Shown here: positions 1 to 13,497 of the stretch, one piece after another | How positions within the stretch are numbered: position 1 is the first letter of the stretch | Layout of the letters: each line of letters starts with the position of its first letter | Position numbers and translations under genes: made by a program | Source of the DNA: Chalara sp. BL73 | Taxonomy: Eukaryota; Ascomycota; Leotiomycetes; Helotiales | Assembly: GCA_918026815.1 (NCBI GenBank) | Contig: CAKJVC010000085.1 | Coordinates: 124,001-188,000, forward strand | Length of the DNA: 64,000 nucleotides | Direction of reading: 5' to 3' | Notes under the pieces: model-generated | What the model saw: the letters and a program-made list of their open reading frames with translations, nothing else | Told to the model about the DNA's origin: nothing | Databases searched by the model: none

Positions 1-789
1 GCAGATGAGGACGAGTTTGTTGACGAAGAGGAGGAGTTGGAGCAAGCCCGCAAGAAGAAGGATCTTGAGGAGGAGCAGATATCGCAGGAGGAAGAACAAA
101 TGAGAAGGAAAATAATGGAAGAGGAGAGGTTACGTGAAATTTATGGACATGATAAACATGCACCGTTGCCAGAACAACAGCACAACGATCCTCAAGCTCA
201 AGCACCGAGGCATGGCGACTCGTTGCCGGAGCTTTTGCTTGCGGCATTCAAAGTCGCTATGAAGGATACTAAGAACGTTGCGATCGTTGTCCTAAGCGTC
301 CTCGTTATCCTTCTTGCGTTGAAGCCAAGAGGAGTGGTGATGATTAATCAACCGGTAACCAGACAATCATCAATTGCAAACGAAGTTGCGAGGGAGATGG
401 AGCCTGCCATGAGAGACGTGCCACACCCTCAAATTTCGATTGAATCCCCCGAGCCCGTTAAGCCAGTAGGTTCCATTGCCGTGCCAGAGACGGTTGAGCG
501 CGTCACGCTGCCAGCCCCTGAAGTTGTGAAGCAACAAGTTAAGGAGCCTCCTCTTGTACAAAGACAAGGGGTAGAGGCTCGGGCTCAGCAATTCCCACAA
601 CCGAAGCATGAGGTTGAACCTCGGCCATACCGCATTATAGCTCCTCATGCCGTCGAGAATCCAACGCAAGACATCAATCCAAGTGTACCGTACCAAGCAC
701 CGGCCCTTGAGATTGATGCCACCGAATCAACTATTCCCGTCGTTGCGGAGCATAATGATCCAGATTTGAAGGAGGTGGTGCCTGTTTGA
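1..789 (+). CDS. 3' part of an acidic coiled-coil protein with one membrane segment (5' end outside the window)
   Basis: The frame is open from base 1, so the real start lies upstream; no ATG near the edge looks like an initiator. The visible 262 codons begin with an Asp/Glu-rich stretch, then a Lys/Glu/Gln/Arg-rich segment typical of a charged coiled coil (about bases 40-150). One hydrophobic segment of about 18 residues follows (about bases 270-325, core VAIVVLSVLVILLAL). The last ~140 residues are rich in Pro, Glu and Val and look disordered. The stop is TGA at 787-789. This suggests a single-pass membrane protein with a long charged region on one side. I do not recognise the family and assign no function. 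Confidence 0.6.
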   Translation, partial: ADEDEFVDEEEELEQARKKKDLEEEQISQEEEQMRRKIMEEERLREIYGHDKHAPLPEQQHNDPQAQAPRHGDSLPELLLAAFKVAMKDTKNVAIVVLSVLVILLALKPRGVVMINQPVTRQSSIANEVAREMEPAMRDVPHPQISIESPEPVKPVGSIAVPETVERVTLPAPEVVKQQVKEPPLVQRQGVEARAQQFPQPKHEVEPRPYRIIAPHAVENPTQDINPSVPYQAPALEIDATESTIPVVAEHNDPDLKEVVPV

Positions 790-1444
790 TATCAGTCATA
801 CCAAAAGGCGTTATAGTGACTGACAAAAAGAAGGGTAAATAGCCAGACAAGACTAGAATGGAGGAAGGGTCTATACACAATCACGAAATATGTAGGATAA
901 GATATCCGGAACGATGAGCGAAGCGAGCGTTGCTTTTCATGTTGCATTCTCGAGACGGGATTTAGCCTTTATGATGGTCTCATATTCGTTAAGATAGTAC
1001 ATAAATAATGACTCATGAACAGGTTCTGTTGAATGTATTCCATCTCTCATATACGCTGCATGACCATCTTGCTGGTAGTTCCAACCTTAATACCCAATAC
1101 CCCAATGCTTCCCTAGGTGCAAATGGATATATTCCAACTTTCTTCTTTCTTCAGTTTGTTTTGAATAGTACCATTTTATAATTTTACTCATGGAATTCTG
1201 CCACCTGACACTAGTTGTACGAAGATTAATGTTGGTCACATGCCAACATGGCGTTGTCACCGTGTCTGCTGTCCTCGGTTGCTTGTATTTGCATATACGA
1301 GCACCCACGTTTCAATTACCATACAAAGCTTTAAGCTGCTTGGGCAAGTATTTCTGACCATAGCTAACAGAACTTTCCAACCCTGGGCTCGGATGGCTTG
1401 CACGTAATAGCTCTACCTCGTACATTATATCGGCCCACTAGAAC
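790..1444. other. Intergenic stretch, no gene seen
   Basis: This holds the 3' flank of the first gene and an AT-rich spacer. A 73-codon minus-strand frame at 1087-1308 shows no recognisable protein character. I see no RNA gene or repeat. Confidence 0.5.
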
Positions 1445-2230
1445 TCATTGTTCAATAGGATGCTGCCACTGCTGATACGCAATCTATGCTTGGTAGCTGC
1501 TAACACTTAAACTAGCCATACCAAGCAATACTGCAAAAAGGACACTGATCAAAGTTGCCATCATGACGTATCTTGCACCGGATTTTCTCTCGAACCACTT
1601 TTCCACCCCTCACGCAGTTGGGCTCTCTAGCTCCTCAAAAAGCTCCACAAATCGGCTGCCAAAGTAGTGGTACTGAATATCCTTTTCAGAAGGTAGCCGG
1701 ACGGATGCAGATTCGAAACGTAGTGTATCAGGGCCGAAGGACGAGGTTGAAACTAACCGAGAGAGGTGAGATCGAGACCTTGAATCCAAAAGAGGGAAAA
1801 GAATTTCCTGGATACTGTCGAGGACTTCAAGGGCAAACTGGCGAGGAAGAGAGCCTCTGTTCGAAAGTGTCATCAAATGAAGACTTCAGGCCATCAAACT
1901 CACTCACAGTCTCAAGGATTCAGCAACAGTCAGCATCTTAGACTCATCCTTAGTGAGTCTCAAATGCTCATTTAGAAATGCTGTATGATGGAAAATGTCC
2001 ACTGTGCCCGTCTTCACATCAAATTTGAGATGAGATCTCAGGTCGTCTGTCAGCCAAAACTTGGTTCGAGCATGCTTTTTCAATTTGATTGCTCTTAGGT
2101 TGTTTCTGATATCTAGCTTTTCTGAAAGCTCCTCATCATTGAGACTTGGATGATTCAGAGTTGGAAACGCTTCCTCGACAAACGTGCTAAACGGAGCATC
2201 AGATAATCAAATTATTGGATTCAGCCATGT
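1445..2230 (-). pseudogene. Broken gene of a fungal family with a C-terminal membrane helix
   Basis: Read on the minus strand, a coding frame runs from about 2230 to 1908 and passes a good intron (donor GTGAGT at 1907, acceptor at 1857). It then continues from 1856 to 1445. The first part holds the motifs DAPFSTF and KLDIRNNLRAIKL; the last part holds VEKWFERKSGARYVMMATL followed by a hydrophobic helix. I associate this architecture with large uncharacterised families in Leotiomycetes. The frame is broken by TGA at 1610-1612 before the membrane module and TAG at 1484-1486 near the end, where TGG is expected. After that TAG, IAYQQWQHPIEQ and a natural stop still follow in frame. A further stop lies near the 5' boundary at about 2220, and no intact 5' end is visible. 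A long intact-looking frame with a few stops suggests recent inactivation. Confidence 0.65.
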
Positions 2231-3478
2231 TCTAGGATATTGGCGGAGGGAGCTTCTGCAGAGCAGTTTATCATGAGCATAACTCTAATTGTAACGTCTG
2301 TGGCGGTTTGCTGCTCAGCGATAGGAACCGCGGGACAATTCGCGAAAACGTATTCACGCAGTTGAGTTCAAGTAATGTTTGGATCGGACTTCAACATGTT
2401 CACAATCATCAAGATATCCTCATGGCTTCTGAATGCTGTCTGCCTTTACGGGTCGGAAATTGGAGGCTGATATTTAATATAGGTGTTACGGTGCTAAAGG
2501 TGGGCCTTCAGAATAGAAGATATACAGCAGGTTGGTAGTCTGGACTGAAGTAGGTGTATCATGTACAGAATGTATAATCCCAATAACAAGTACAAGAATA
2601 CTATTTGAGTTGGGCACGAAGCTTCTATTTAAAGGACTAGTTACATACTTACATAGAGCCTTCGTGGTTGCTGGGCCTTTCTGAATCGTTGGGCCTCTTA
2701 GGGCTCATCATGTGACTGCACCTCTGTTCTCTTGTACAAGCAAGCTCTCCAAGTCTCAGGACCCTGAAGGTTGGCCATGCCTCGACAAGGGTCACGATAC
2801 TAATATAATGTATGAAAGGAATAGAATAGTGGGATTTTGTTCTAAAAAACGTTAGCAATATTTAACTAGTTGTACACTGCCCGGCTCCCAACTCAGACTA
2901 TTTTAAACGGTCAAAAATCTTGATTACTGAAGCTAGTATTATGACTCCTCACAAGCAAGAAGGCTCGAAGGCAGATGCGACATCGATGTTCGATAAAAAG
3001 CAATTAAGGCTTCGGACCAAAAGGCTTTCTTCTAACATCCTAGCATAGGTAAACATAATTAAAGCTAAAACTCCGCGACGCTAACCATCTCGTTCGCTCA
3101 CACACAGGCATTGGCATGTATAGGCCTTTATTGCAAGGGCATAAATATGAAGTTGATATGGAGACTTTTTCCCTCACACCGTACTAAAGTTTAACCTCTT
3201 AGGACCGGAATATTAGCCTTCAGTGTTGTTGACTTTTGCGGTCTATATCGAAGTACTCCGTTTCTGAAAGGATTGTGGCGATTTCTGATTTTTCTGAAAC
3301 CAACTAAAGCCCACGGCAGGCCCAATAACAAGGGTAGATATGGGTTTGGCTAGGCATATGGTTGGAAAGTATCTCCTGTTGACTTGGGCATCGAGGTGGC
3401 TGAATAAGTATATATTATCAAGGTGCTAGCTATGCACACTACATTTCCAGACTCCTCTCAGAAAAACTTTCATGAGAA
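2231..3478. other. Intergenic, AT-rich
   Basis: Only short frames occur here (2308-2538 plus, 2649-2858 minus), with no recognisable motifs. The part near 2231-2400 may hold decayed 5' sequence of the adjoining broken gene, but I could not follow its frame there. Confidence 0.4.
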
Positions 3479-4995
3479 CTAGGGAGAATCTCGGCGATCG
3501 TGACTAAATTCCTCCTTGTTATATATCTCTGAACGTACCAAAATTCCTACGTTACCCAAGATGCCCCTGCCCATTTGACTATCCGCATCCCCCACTGACG
3601 CTGACTTGCCAGCCATGACTAAAACGCGAAGTGGCACATCCTTTTGAGTACCTACTGCGGACCCGCTAGGCACATCAGTTCGACTTCCGCAAGTATTGGT
3701 ATTGGCCAGAGCGCCGTACATTGAGGTGGTATATTTTGAGGAACCGAGCAACTTTGGGAAATGGTGCCGGAGGAATGGTTTCGCCTGCGGCAATGAGCCA
3801 CATATTATCCCAACGTAGATCTCGATCGTCCTATAAATGTGTCAGTGTTGATGTTAGGAGACCTAAGGGGCTGATAATGAAAGAGACGATTTACCCCCAT
3901 ATTGCAGGCCCAACTCCATTCCATGTTGGGTCTGCATGGCCACTACCACTATTAAACACAACAAGAATATGCAACCTGATAATGCTAGCGATGCAGACAC
4001 TGTGCGATATTAGCATTCGCCTCTATTTATGGCAAGTATCGGGCGAAATATTACAATATTCCAACCATTAAGATGGCAATCACTCCGATTTTTTGTCGTC
4101 TTGGCATCCGCACATGCCACAGCATAAAGACGGGCAAGAATAATATGAAAATATCGGTGACTACGTTCATGACCGCGACAAAGAGCCATATTTTCCTGAC
4201 CTCAATACACGATCCGTAGGTAATAGTACGATCCCAAGTCTTTGCAATAGGGTTGCAGGCAAACAGAAAATTAAAGGATCCTATAAAGGAGTATATAACT
4301 GTGCTTGCTGCCACTCCGTATACCGTGATCCTGAAATAATTTCCTGGCGATAATCGCAAATAGAACAAGAGAATCGAAATCTTGACACACGTAATAGAGA
4401 GGCCAGAGAACACTGCTTGAACAACCGACCACTAATTTGAGGACACCGTTAGTATAGTATATAAGAGAATCTATTTACCACAAATGTTTTTCGTCATCGT
4501 AAGGTAGACACTTACTTTCATGAGATGATTATTAAAGAGGGTAAAAGGAACATCCCACGCGTGACACCCAAACCCATATCTTATAACTTGGTTTTGATTA
4601 GTTAAGCAGGCTAACAAGTTCGACGTTATACCCACACATCAATGTAGCGGCAGAAAAAGCGATGCCGAATATCTAATAAGAAAATAGTGAGTCTCAAGTA
4701 GTTTGTGAATGCTGCTAGGTCAATAGTACCCACCTGTCCCGCAATTATTACGTCTTCATTATTAGCATCTGAGCTCTTTTCTTAACCGCTAGACTTACGT
4801 ACAATCTTCGGCACCCAGAGTATGGACAATAAAGCGCTTCGTATATAGTCGCAAAACGAGGACAGCTGTAGAGGCTACTAGGCATACGTTAGTTGCGATC
4901 ACAAGACGGTACGCAATTGACTCTGGATGGTCGAAATTTGGCGTCACTCCAGGTGGTGGGGGAAGCAATCCGACTATCTGCTCCGAATTGGCCAT
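3479..4995 (-). CDS. PTH11-like rhodopsin-domain integral membrane protein
   Basis: Seven exons: 4995-4803, 4753-4734, 4672-4632, 4579-4516, 4431-4055, 3999-3895 and 3830-3479. They give 383 residues. The protein starts MANSEQIVGLLPPPPGVTP and continues with several hydrophobic helices. Signatures of the fungal rhodopsin-domain family (often called PTH11-like or CFEM-less GPCR-like) are GAEDYVIIAGQIFGIAFSA, GFGCHAWDVP, KISILLFYLRL, SIIRLHILVVFNSGS and DPTWNGVGPAIWGTIEIYVG. The family is seven-helix and plasma-membrane located; some members sense host surfaces, but most are uncharacterised. The C-terminal ~90 residues are polar and probably cytosolic. The second exon is only 20 bases and its donor choice (GTACGT at 4802) decides the frame. 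An in-frame ATG at 5013 could add six residues. Confidence 0.87.
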
Positions 4996-6835
4996 GGTAG
5001 AAGAACAGCGCAAGAAACCGATAAAGATACGCTTATGACGAGCCTAAGGTCAGAAAGAGAAAGGGTTGGCACGTGAATATTCTGCGGGATAGGGCTTAAG
5101 ATATACGATTGCGGGAATTAGACATGGGAAGACGGTGAAAAGGGGGTTTTTGTTTCCTTGTGATCTGTGCTAGCCTGGAAAGTACACTGCCTTGCTATGC
5201 TGGAACCCCCCCTACGCTATAACGCGGAGGGCGGGGAAAATTACTGTGTAGAGAAAGATGTTTAGGTCGTGAGGCTGATTGAACATTCGAGTGTCCACAC
5301 GCATTATTCCTCTAAGACCTTGTCGACCCGCTGCGTTCGAAGATATTGATATATCAAATATACGCCTGTGCTTCACATTAAATACTGCAATGCTTGACCT
5401 GTCGCAAAATGGAGAGTCTCCACGTTTCACAAACTTTCCTGCAAGCTGTGGGACTGGGAAACTAATCCGCTAAGCCTAACTGCCACAAGGCTTCCCATCC
5501 AGGACGCTAACCGAGATTTCGGCTTCTACAACGGAGGGAACTTAGGAATGCTGATTCGATCGGTTCCTCTCCTTGCGACCCGAACGACATCTTTGCTTTT
5601 TTATAGATAGCAGAGTAAAGCAGTCGCCATTGAGCACGCGAGACAGGTTTGCACGTCTACTGACGTGTGGCCTACGAACTTGAACGCGTAGACTATGTGT
5701 TCGGGCTACGCCACGATAAAATGCATTGAGATTATATACCAAATCAGAACTAAGTAATTAGAACGGCTATGTTTATCACAGACTTATGATGGCAGAATTT
5801 TAGAGAAGGCATAATCCTGTGGGTAAAACAGGCGGCGGAATAGCCGCTTAGGTCGCTGGAAATCTAAAATATGGTTACGATCCTTTGAACTGGGCATGGA
5901 AGTTTCCGGTTAGTTCCCGGTGGCCATGCATTCACAGTTATCTCCTAGCTTTTCGAGTGGAAAGTTCCAGGAAAATAGAGGCTGTCCGGGGAAAAGGGTG
6001 GCTGAACTGTGGCGTTCTCAGAGCTCAATAGGGAACTCAGGCGGCTTGAGCTATTGCATTAGCGCCATTGACCGAAGGAACATCTATATAATCGAAGCAG
6101 GCCTGGTTGGCTACTGTTACCGGCATGTTCCATCAATAAATTTAAAGCCGTGGCGCCCCCGAGGCTGGATCCAGGCTGTTCGGGACATGGTAACCGGTCC
6201 GCGAAAGCCGACACGCTGGTGGCGATTGAAAGCTCAGTCCGAAAACCTCCTCTAGTTCTTTTAAAATGTTAAATATAAGGTGATTGTGGTTGTGTATTTA
6301 TGGGTGGTTTTACCAATCACCTGCTCGGATTCCTCAATATTGAGCTATATCTAGTTAAATATTTGTTGGGATACCTATCACCGTGCAAAAGATGTAGTAG
6401 CTATTGAATACACTCTTGCAGTGGTGATTATGTTCCTTGATGTATGATATTAGGTTGCTACAGTCGACAGAATAGGATGTAGGTATGACCTACAATTTAC
6501 ATGCACCTGTTGTTCACGTGACCTTGATCGTATGCATAGCAACAATATTATATATGTTCACATTTAAAGCTCTCTATACAAAGTACTACGCATGGCATTT
6601 ACGGACGTGAGTATTAGCTATGCAAATATAAAGTGGCCGCGTTGAACCCCACATCCAGGCTTTCACAAGTACGGCCACAATCACCTCACATTTAATATTA
6701 CCCCAGCCTTATGATAACTATAATTAATGGTAAGTACACCAGTAAACACTAATCCATCGTAGTCCCGCTTCAAGTTCAAGCTTTCCTACTTGGATAAATG
6801 CACTCAGCTTCGGGTCACTGCTCATTCCCGCTCTC

Positions 6836-7105
6836 ATGGTCTCTAATCCTACCATTGCGTTGGGTTTAAGCATTCCCATCATCGGAAATGTAATCTTGCA
6901 ACCTTTACGATCAAAAAATGGAGCTCATTTGGAAGACTCAACCGTGTCCTCAGCCAATCATGAGAAGAGTTCTCAAAGCGGAAGCCGGCGTCCCAGCACT
7001 TCGGCATCCCCTATAGTGCGCAAGAGAACGAATTCAGAGCAACAAAACGGTGATAATGACGAAATGCCTCCAGGGTTAATGACTGCAGATAATGATATAC
7101 CTTGA
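6836..7105 (+). CDS. Small Ser-rich hypothetical protein
   Basis: An ATG-initiated frame of 89 codons. After a short hydrophobic N-terminus (LSIPIIGNVIL) the rest is rich in Ser, Asn, Glu and Asp, with a basic patch near VRKRTNSE. The composition resembles a disordered fungal protein more than random translation. However, there is no family match I can name, no intron and no neighbour context. It may be a chance frame in a gene-poor region. Confidence 0.25.
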   Translation: MVSNPTIALGLSIPIIGNVILQPLRSKNGAHLEDSTVSSANHEKSSQSGSRRPSTSASPIVRKRTNSEQQNGDNDEMPPGLMTADNDIP

Positions 7106-7499
7106 ATATTTAAGATAGAAGATATGATAGTGAAATAAATGCCTCTTGCTAAGGCCGGAATGAAATATCCACAGAGAAGAAATTTCGAATCCCTAGTAAT
7201 AATTCTACGGATGGCATTTCAAACATGGCAGAGCGAATCGATTGTACTTAAGTACAGTTAAGGACTAACTAAGGGAAAAGCTTCTGATTTCCCTCCTATG
7301 TATAATATGTGTTACATATACGAGAATACACTCCTTCAGAACTTCCTTTAAAGATGCTGCCTTTGGAGCTTGTTTGAATCTGAATGCCAAGAATTTGCCG
7401 TAAATGAGGTACAAATAGTGATTTCATGCGCCGGGCGTCAATCGCATTGTTACACAAACACCATCCCTGTGGCTTCACCGCAGTTACTACAACAGGTAA

Positions 7500-7930
7500 T
7501 ATGTGGACCACTGATATGCCCCCAATTCAAAGACCCTGAATATTTTCTGGGAGCTGATAAGAGGCTCTCCCTACGAGAAAAAGGAGAAGTATGGATATTA
7601 TTTTGTTGCATATCGTAGATGCACGGACACCCAGTTCTTGGGAAAACTCAAGCTGCTTCGGGAACCATGTTTGACGGGAGGGATTCGCCATTGTAAGCTT
7701 GAGGTTGAGTACCATATTGACGATACTATATAATGTCGATTTCCTGCGTCCCTTGCCAGGCGGGATTGTCATCGTGATAGTACGCCAGAGAGGAAAAGGT
7801 CAACCTACCTTTAGAGCGCAGAAGGATATTCTCAACTAGTGTTGTGGAGCATTGCGACTACGCCTCCCTCATCTCAACATACATCGATGTTCTGTTGCGC
7901 ATCGTAGAAAAGTGGACCAGACTCAGCAGC
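7500..7930 (-). pseudogene. Possible relict of a GH16 / concanavalin-A-like hydrolase
   Basis: On the minus strand around 7780-7640 the translation reads YYHDDNPAWQGTQEIDII, a stop, then YRQYGTQPQAYNGESLPSN and MVPEAA, then another stop. The string TQEIDI resembles the catalytic E-x-D motif of GH16-like fungal proteins, where a Glu usually follows at the position of the first stop (GAG to TAG would explain it). Upstream, about 7905-7850, RTSMYVEMREA loosely resembles the preceding strand of that fold. No intact reading frame exists. The assignment rests on short motifs read by eye. Confidence 0.3.
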
Positions 7931-8898
7931 AAGTAATAAGGATTGATTTCTCGTTTGGCCGTGGCGAAGTCAAAATAAAGGAGTGCGGCTCAGCTGAAGC
8001 GCAACCAAAGTAATGTGTTCTCTGGCAGATACTACGTAGATCAGAGACGGGAATGGTAGGGCTGAGCAGCAGATAGATCCTTGAATATGCATGGGTAAAA
8101 GAACAATAGTGTATAGGTGCAACTGCTTGGCTTGGTCTATGAGTTTACGGCTGTTTTCTGTTAGGGCATTGTTTCAAATGACCGAACCCAGAGATTGGCC
8201 TGGGGGGCATCATCAAGGTATATACTTCCATCCATCCAACCGAACAAGCCTCAATAACTCTAAAAGAAGGAAATCATATCTTTGAGGTGTTTGGTGGTCA
8301 AATATGGTAACACATTTACTTGACTCTGCTGGCGAGGGAGAGGGGTAGATGGTGGGTCACACAACAGCTGCAGCAATTGTTTCGATATGCAGGGTCCTCT
8401 CCTAGGCTGGATTTTGACACATGGAATAATAGAGTTGCACAACACCCAGCCCTACAGAGCGCCTCAAAGCAGTGCTTCATCGCACTACGCCAAAAATATA
8501 TATAAGCAATTTAAAGGTTGGTAGTACACTTGATAGGGGAAAATGTAAACAAACTCGCCAAGCATACGTCATCGGTTCCTCCAGCTGCTAGCTCAGGGGT
8601 TAGTCGAGCCTAGAACTCTTACAGTAAGGCTATCGTGAGCTCAGCTGTCTCCCCTCTATCCACAAACTTGGAAAACGTGCAGGAGAAGAACCAGTCAACG
8701 CGAACAAGGCGTTTTGGCGGGTGCGTTCTATCAGCTTACTGTCAATCAATAGTCTAAATATATATGTGATTTCCCGCTCTTCAGCTTTTGGGCTTCTTCA
8801 TCGCATACTTTTCTCTCGCGTGCTGCCTGTGCCCCTCTCTCCGTAACCCCCACTGCCATTCTAAAACCTTCAAGACAGAGAAGAAAATCACCTTCAAG

Positions 8899-10648
8899 AT
8901 GGGGGAATCAGGTGCGCTTGATCTGCTAATGTCCCGTCAAGAATCTCATTGACCCATGCAGAGCACAAGCCAACCCCCGAGAATGCCACCATGTTGCAGG
9001 GCTTCGAGTGGTATGTTCCAGATGACCATAAGCATTGGACTCGGCTGCACGACAACCTCGAGCAGTTGAAGGCAACGGGCATTGATAACATCTGGATCCC
9101 CCCAGGATGCAAAGCTTCCTCTCCATCTGGCAACGGATACGATATTTATGATTTGTATGATCTGGGAGAATTTGATGCGAAGGGAAGTGTTGGCACAAAA
9201 TGGGGCACCAAGGAGGAGTTGCTGAAGATGGTCAAGAAGGCCAATGAGGTTGGAATTGGTATCTACTGGGATGCCGGTAAGTACCCCTTAAAAACTTCCG
9301 CAGAGTTGGATCGGTAACTAATTATTTCAGTTCTCAATCACAAGGCTGCCGCAGACCATAAGGAGAAATGCCGTGCGCAGGAAGTCGACCCAAATGACCG
9401 CACCAGGGCCATTTCTGACCCGTACGAAATCAACGGCTGGCTAGGTTTCGATTTCAAGGCACGAGGGGACAAGTACTCGAAGCAGAAATACCACTGGTAT
9501 CATTTTTCTGGCACCGATTATAATGCTGATAATAACAAGACCGCAATTTACAAGATACTTGGTGATGATACCAAAGGCTGGGCCGATTCTGGAGATGTTG
9601 ATGGCGAGAAGGGAAATTATGATTATCTCATGTTTGCAGATCTCGACTTCGACCACCCAGAAGTCGAGAAGGATGTCATTGAATGGGGTAAATGGCTTAG
9701 CACAGAACTCACCCTCAAGGGAATCCGATTTGACGCTGTGAAGCATTTTTCTGAGGAGTTCCTGAGAGACTTTATCACAGAGTTGGATAAGACACACGGT
9801 GAGGGTTGGTTTTTCGTGGGCGAGTTCTGGAAGGATAGTTTGAGCGATATGCATAAGTATCTAGAGCGCATGGGGAAGAAGTTCAGTTTGTTTGACGCAC
9901 CGTTGGTGTACAACTTCTCGCAGCTCTCCAAAACTGAGGGTGGCGATTTGACCAAGGTTTTCGACGACACTCTTGTGAAGACTGTTCCAGTGAACGCTGT
10001 CGTAAGTCGAACGCCGCCCAGCTTCTCACTCGATCATGAGCTGACAGCAGGGAAAAGACTCTGGTAATGAACCACGATACCCAACCCTACCAGGCCCTCG
10101 AGGCGCAAATTGAGCCCTTCTTTAAGCCCCTGGCTTACGCCCTCATCCTCCTCCGCTACGAAGGCTATCCTTGCCTCTTTTATGGCGACCTCTACGGCAT
10201 TAAAGGCGAGCATCCCTTCCCGCCATCCTGTGGCGGGGCTCTTCCCAGCCTCGCTCTCGCGCGTAAACTCTACAGCTACGGTTTGCAGAAAGACTATTTT
10301 GACTACCCTACCTGCATCGGCTGGGTGCGGTATGGTACATGGGACCGCAGATGGGGATGCGCGGTGGTGATGAGCAACGCTGGCCCGGGACAGAAAAGGA
10401 TGCATGTTGGCGAGATGCACGCGGGTGAGAAGTGGACGGATGTGCTTGGATGGAGCCAGGGCGAGGTAGAAATTGGACAGGACGGCTTCGGTAATTTTAC
10501 CTGCCACGGTGTGAGCCTGAGTGTGTGGGTGAACAAGGATGCCGAAGGGCGAGATCGTTTTGGAAAATTGTGAGTGATGTCCTATGTCCATCTTGTAGTT
10601 TGAAGAAGTGCTAATGGGAGTAGTGATGATAATATCTACAAATCTTGA
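8899..10648 (+). CDS. Intracellular alpha-amylase, GH13 (GH13_5-like)
   Basis: Exons 8899-8911, 8962-9276, 9331-10001, 10058-10569 and 10624-10648 give 511 residues. It hydrolyses alpha-1,4-glucan. The four GH13 regions are present: DAVLNH (108-113), GIRFDAVKHF with nucleophile Asp244, VGEFW with acid/base Glu274, and MNHDTQP with Asp340. The N-terminus (MGESEHKPTPENATMLQGFEWY) has no signal peptide, which fits the cytosolic fungal GH13_5 enzymes rather than secreted Taka-amylases. The first exon is only 13 bases. The last intron (donor GTGAGT at 10570, TGCTAAT branch, acceptor TAG at 10623) is inferred. If it is not removed, the protein ends at TGA 10571-10573 (504 residues). A dense overlapping frame on the minus strand of exon 4 is a GC-rich shadow. 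Confidence 0.93.
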
Positions 10649-10870
10649 GCATTAGATGCAGCCTGTTGGATATCGCAGATTTTCGCCATTTATATACCAG
10701 ACATATATAGAGTACAAGATGACCTCTTACATACCCAGTCATAAGCAAGTAGATATTATAAATAACAAAAGTCTTTGCTACTTTCTAGTTCTATTGCTTG
10801 GTGAATCTGAAACCACCCGTAATGTTCAAAATCTCTCGAGGCAAGCTCTTGCTTCTCAAACATAGTCATA

Positions 10871-12151
<1,281 letters not shown>

Positions 12152-13497
12152 CTTTTCGTATTCGTTGATTCGCAGCGTTGGAAGTCTCTTTTCACAGTCA
12201 CTTCGTCATCAGTCAGTTCCGCGTGCTTCTCTCCACTCTGTTCTTTGACCCGTGGGGCGGCGGAGCGGAATGAGCGGGACCAGTCCTACCCTGTCCTGAC
12301 CTGTTCGTTTGTTCTTCTTCTATTTTTAGGCTAACTTTTCCCGAGATCTGTGAACTGCGGCGATCGATCTCAGGTACGGAATGATTGACGCGAGATTGGC
12401 CGTGCAAGCTTTTTTTTTCTTCCTCTCTATTTAAGCGATTTTAGGTAAGTCCTTACGTTTGTGCTGGGTCCCCATAGCAGCGAAGGTGGAATAGCGTCCC
12501 CCCGTATGACTTTTTGTGAGAGGGCTGAGTGGGAACAATACTGGTTGGCAAACAGGGAGTAGCACTGATTGCATTATACTGTACTTGTAAAATAGGCTTT
12601 TTCATGTTTGTTGCTCGCGTTTCTGTTGATTTAGATTGGAGGGTCTACACGGGATTCGGGTCACTGCCCCAGAACTCCCAAGTAAAGCCCAGATGATAAC
12701 CCTGATGCTGAAAATATAACCTTAATTCAAAAAGTCTCCTGGTTCCAGTCTTTTAAATTGAAAACAATCATAGATTCATCCTATATCCTGCAATCATGAC
12801 TTGATCCATCATCTCTCATCCGTGTTGCCCCATCATATCGCTCTCCTTTGGGGTTTGCGTGTAATTCCCCCCTGAAACACGCCATCTTATGGGCTTGTGG
12901 GTTCATCTGGGGCTCCAACCAAAGGAAAAGAAAAAGAAGTGGCGGTTTCGAATCCCTGGCAGCTTGCAGATCACCAGCGTCACAGAAACCTGACCTGGTT
13001 GGCGCTGGTCGGTTCCTGAACCCCCCATCAATCAGGATTCTTTCAAATTCAACCCAATAATCCAGGGGTTTTTGCTTTCTTTCTCTCTACTATTCCTTGA
13101 TTTTTATCGTTCCCTTCTTCCAACTTGTACAACACCTTCGCTTGGGGTAAAAATAGTATCAACAGACCCCTTTCCTCTCGTTTGTCCTTTCTTTGGTTCA
13201 TTGACAAAAGGTAGGCAATTGGTACAAGGCATGGACAAGCATGGTGGATCAATTAGATGGCTGATTGCATAGCAGGACGCTGGACGCGTATCAAACGACG
13301 AGACGAGTCTTCTATACCCAGGAATATAATAGCACACGGTCCAATTGACCCCATAACAATATTCACGACATCCTCAGACGTTCGACGTCGACAATACCTC
13401 ACTCCCATTTACGCTCCAGCGCCATCCATAAGACACAACCCCTCAATTGCCATAATCGCAGCCTTTGAGGGACCAGCTATTTTGGCGTGCATCCGTA
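12152..13497. promoter_or_regulatory. Divergent promoter and long leaders (PLPBP gene / MscS channel)
   Basis: This 1.35-kb region lies between two divergently transcribed genes. It contains CT-rich stretches (for example about 13065-13100) typical of fungal promoters and leaders, and several short frames without protein character. No specific factor site is called. Confidence 0.45.

Larger units (their letters stand above)
5014..8898. other. 3.9-kb gene-poor AT-rich stretch
   Basis: No intact multi-domain gene is visible on either strand. Two items within it are listed separately: a Ser-rich 89-codon frame at 6836-7105 and a possible decayed GH16 gene at about 7500-7930. The frame at 5920-6255 (111 codons) has no protein-like motifs. 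The last few hundred bases are the promoter and CT-rich leader of the amylase gene. Confidence 0.45.

Noticed and set aside
5200..5250. GC-rich palindrome-like sequence that could be a transposon end
   Set aside because: No matching partner repeat, target-site duplication or transposase frame found nearby.
10034..10591. 185-codon minus-strand frame
   Set aside because: Shadow of amylase exon 4, which has catalytic motifs on the plus strand.
12940..12985. Second tRNA-like T-loop (GGTTTCGAATCCC)
   Set aside because: No pairing stem and no cloverleaf could be drawn.
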